A DNA stretch of 35,335 nt from Amphibacillus indicireducens (lineage in GTDB: Bacteria > Bacillota > Bacilli > Bacillales > Amphibacillaceae): the NCBI RefSeq assembly GCF_039539605.1, contig NZ_BAABDL010000125.1, forward strand, positions 1 to 35,335, written 5' to 3'. This document shows, one piece after another, positions 33,557-35,335 of the stretch. Position 1 is the first letter of the stretch; each line of letters begins with the position of its first letter. The notes beneath the pieces are model-generated. The model was not told the DNA's origin, ran no database searches, and saw nothing but the letters and a program-made list of their open reading frames with translations. A program made the translations under genes and the position numbers.

Positions 33557-35101
33557 TTAGTTTATGATTCGTTGGCGATATTTGGATGGTGTGCTACCTT
33601 CCATCTTTTCAAATTGTGTCACAAAGTAATCAGGACTTCCAAAACCAACTTGTTCTGCAACTTCATAAATTCTCATATCTGTTTGGCGTAAGATTTGTTT
33701 TGCTTTTTCAATCCGAATTTCTAACAAGTAATCCTTGAAGTAAATACCATAGGTCTTTTTAAATAATTGACCTAAATAAACAGGATTCATAAAAAATTTA
33801 CCGGCAATTTTTTTCAATGTTAAGTTCTCATGATAATGCTTATTAATATAACGCTTCACTTTATAAATGTCACCGTTATATCTCTCTTTACTTAACTTAC
33901 AGATTACTTCGCCCGCTTTCAACACATAGACCTCCAAATCTTGTTTTAATTCCCCCAATGTCTTCCTCTGTTCAAAAATTGCAACAAGTGATTCCAATTC
34001 ATTTTCTGCGTCTTCATCGCCAGATAACTGATGAATCGTAGACTCTAGTTTCTTCTCTAGTTGAAATAAGAACATTTTTACAGAGTCAACTGATGTTCCA
34101 CTCTTTAGAACTTCATCCACCCATTTATCAACTTGCTTCCTAATTTCTTTTGGTTTATTCTCTTCAATTTTCTCGATCAATTCTGTGATGAGCTGATCGT
34201 CTAATGGTTTGTTTTCTTCATGATTCTTAGCGATCGTATCATTATACATGAGTGGGTGGTCGTCCAATTGAATATAACGACGTTCGCTCGTTACTAATGC
34301 TGTTTGGTAAGATTTCAGTAGCCCACTTAATCCTGCCTCTACCTCACCCGCAAAAAGAAAAACCTGATTCCCTAGCTCTTTTTCTAAATGCGATTTCAGC
34401 CGCGATAAGAACCATGTCACTTCATTAATATTTTGAGGTAAGTGTTTTTCTTGCAAAATAACACCAAAGTGATCATGCTCAAATGGGTGAAGAAACACAT
34501 ATGGATCCCCAATGAAGTCAGAGATCGCTCGACTTATTTGTTCATCTGCTTTATCACTTAATGGATTTTCACGAATATCTATAATTAAATAACAATTCCG
34601 TTTATCTATATCCCCTGTTAAGACTGCTAATTCCTGCGTTGTTGGTTCGTTTCCTTCAGCAATAATTCGTTGGTAAAGACTGAAATTAACAAATCGTTGA
34701 TTCGCACGTTCTTCAAGATACTCTCGCTCGATAATTGGCGCTAAATTCATAAACGTTTCTTCAAGTTCGTCTTTATCAATTGGTTTTAAAATAAAATCTG
34801 TCACACTTAGTCTAACTGCCCGCTGAGCATACTCAAAATCATTGTAGCCACTAATAATAATAAATTTGGGTACTTTAATCGCTAACTCTTTAACCTTCTT
34901 TATTAATTTAAGTCCATCGAAAACTGGCATACGAATATCCGTTAAAACAACATCGGGTTTTTCATTCAAGATCAATTCTAGTGCATCCTCACCGTTGCTT
35001 GCCTCTCCAACAACATGATAATTGATCTTCTCCCAATCGACCAATGCAATAATCCCTTTTCTAACAAATTGTTCATCATCGACTATGACGATTCGATTCA
35101 T
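33557..35101 (-). CDS. YesN-type response regulator with AraC DNA-binding domain
   Basis: Cytoplasmic transcription factor of 514 residues. The receiver fills 1-125 with Asp8/Asp9 and phospho-acceptor Asp55 in LTDIRMPVFDG; a helical, coiled-coil-rich linker covers about 130-400; two AraC helix-turn-helix motifs occupy about 410-510 (LTLKKIAGKFFMNPVYLGQLF and IYEVAEQVGFGSPDYFVTQFEK, read in parts). It probably works with the YesM-type kinase at 27.3-29.0 kb, as XynC does with XynD, to activate the xylo-oligosaccharide transporter. AGGAGG precedes the ATG. The gene is single, with its own strong promoter and a cre-like box, rather than part of a yesLMN operon. Confidence 0.93.
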   Translation of the reverse strand: MNRIVIVDDEQFVRKGIIALVDWEKINYHVVGEASNGEDALELILNEKPDVVLTDIRMPVFDGLKLIKKVKELAIKVPKFIIISGYNDFEYAQRAVRLSVTDFILKPIDKDELEETFMNLAPIIEREYLEERANQRFVNFSLYQRIIAEGNEPTTQELAVLTGDIDKRNCYLIIDIRENPLSDKADEQISRAISDFIGDPYVFLHPFEHDHFGVILQEKHLPQNINEVTWFLSRLKSHLEKELGNQVFLFAGEVEAGLSGLLKSYQTALVTSERRYIQLDDHPLMYNDTIAKNHEENKPLDDQLITELIEKIEENKPKEIRKQVDKWVDEVLKSGTSVDSVKMFLFQLEKKLESTIHQLSGDEDAENELESLVAIFEQRKTLGELKQDLEVYVLKAGEVICKLSKERYNGDIYKVKRYINKHYHENLTLKKIAGKFFMNPVYLGQLFKKTYGIYFKDYLLEIRIEKAKQILRQTDMRIYEVAEQVGFGSPDYFVTQFEKMEGSTPSKYRQRIIN

Positions 35102-35117
35102 GAATAAACCTCCTTAA

Positions 35118-35132
35118 TGTATGCGCTAACAT
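35118..35132. promoter_or_regulatory. cre-like box in the leader of the response-regulator gene
   Basis: The minus strand ATGTTAGCGCATACA matches the CcpA consensus with one mismatch. It lies between promoter and ribosome site, where bound CcpA would act as a roadblock. Confidence 0.5.
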
Positions 35133-35217
35133 TTTTTAAAAAAGGCTTGGATTTTAGCACATCCTGTTTAGGACAATTAAAAAATAGGCGTTCAGCTTAA
35201 CTGCGTATCTATACTTA

Positions 35218-35246
35218 ATTTAACCATTAAACAAAGATTTTGTCAA
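35218..35246 (-). promoter_or_regulatory. sigma-A promoter of the response-regulator gene
   Basis: TTGACA (35246-35241) and TTAAAT (35223-35218) with a 17-base spacer. Initiation near 35211 would leave a leader of about 110 bases. The rest of the window to 35335 shows no gene. Confidence 0.75.
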
Positions 35247-35335
35247 GGAAGCAAAAGCTACGATAGCTATGAAGAGTAAATTTATTTAAATGCATATTAC
35301 TTGCTCAAACTGTGAGTTAAATTTTACCATCTGGT

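Noticed and set aside
1..35335. CRISPR arrays, tRNA or rRNA genes, insertion sequences, phage genes
   Set aside because: No spaced direct-repeat series, no cloverleaf or rRNA-like sequence and no transposase or integrase frame was seen.

Overview
The window looks like a chromosomal stretch of a low-GC Gram-positive bacterium of the Bacillaceae. AGGAGG-type ribosome sites, sigma-A promoters, CcpA-type cre boxes, lipoprotein signal peptides and a Bacillaceae-style intergenic palindromic repeat all point that way. A full xylan/glucuronoxylan locus next to a mevalonate operon would suit a xylan-using, possibly halophilic or alkaliphilic genus such as Amphibacillus or a relative. That genus guess is inference; no rRNA or marker gene is present.

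Region 1 (1-4.2 kb, minus strand) holds a sensor kinase, a LuxR-type response regulator, an ABC ATPase and a truncated ABC-2 permease. Order and sizes match the linearmycin-resistance (LnrJKLMN/YfiJKLMN) type of antibiotic-sensing locus. A coiled-coil lipoprotein whose start appears frameshifted lies upstream. Region 2 (4.3-7.0 kb) holds a ring-cleaving dioxygenase/glyoxalase-fold protein behind a promoter carrying an MhqR-like operator, and a divergent class-3 aldehyde dehydrogenase with its own palindrome. Region 3 (7.0-10.2 kb) is a tight mvaK1-mvaD-mvaK2 operon that makes isopentenyl diphosphate from mevalonate. An 830-bp gap with a structured, GC-rich 259-bp repeat follows, then pdxK.

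Region 4 (11.7-35.1 kb) is a glucuronoxylan utilisation locus. On the minus strand, a solute-binding lipoprotein and two permeases probably import (aldouronic) xylo-oligosaccharides, with a shared ATPase encoded elsewhere. AguA (GH67) removes methylglucuronate. UxaC, UxuB, UxuA, KdgK and KdgA take glucuronate to pyruvate and glyceraldehyde-3-phosphate. An intracellular GH10 xylanase, a GH8 reducing-end exo-oligoxylanase and a GH43 beta-xylosidase reduce oligomers to xylose, and XylA and XylB feed xylulose-5-phosphate to central metabolism. All hydrolases lack signal peptides, so digestion is cytoplasmic after uptake.

Control in region 4 appears layered. There is a XylR-type operator at xylA, several cre boxes (xylA, transporter, sensor operon, GH8-GH43 operon, regulator), and a YesM/YesN-type two-component system. 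The kinase is encoded with YesL and a very small binding-protein-like lipoprotein, and the regulator gene is split off by the GH8-GH43 operon. Six genes of this block, including the whole three-gene sensor operon, seem to start at TTG. No xylR, uxuR/GntR-type regulator or sugar ATPase gene lies in the window.
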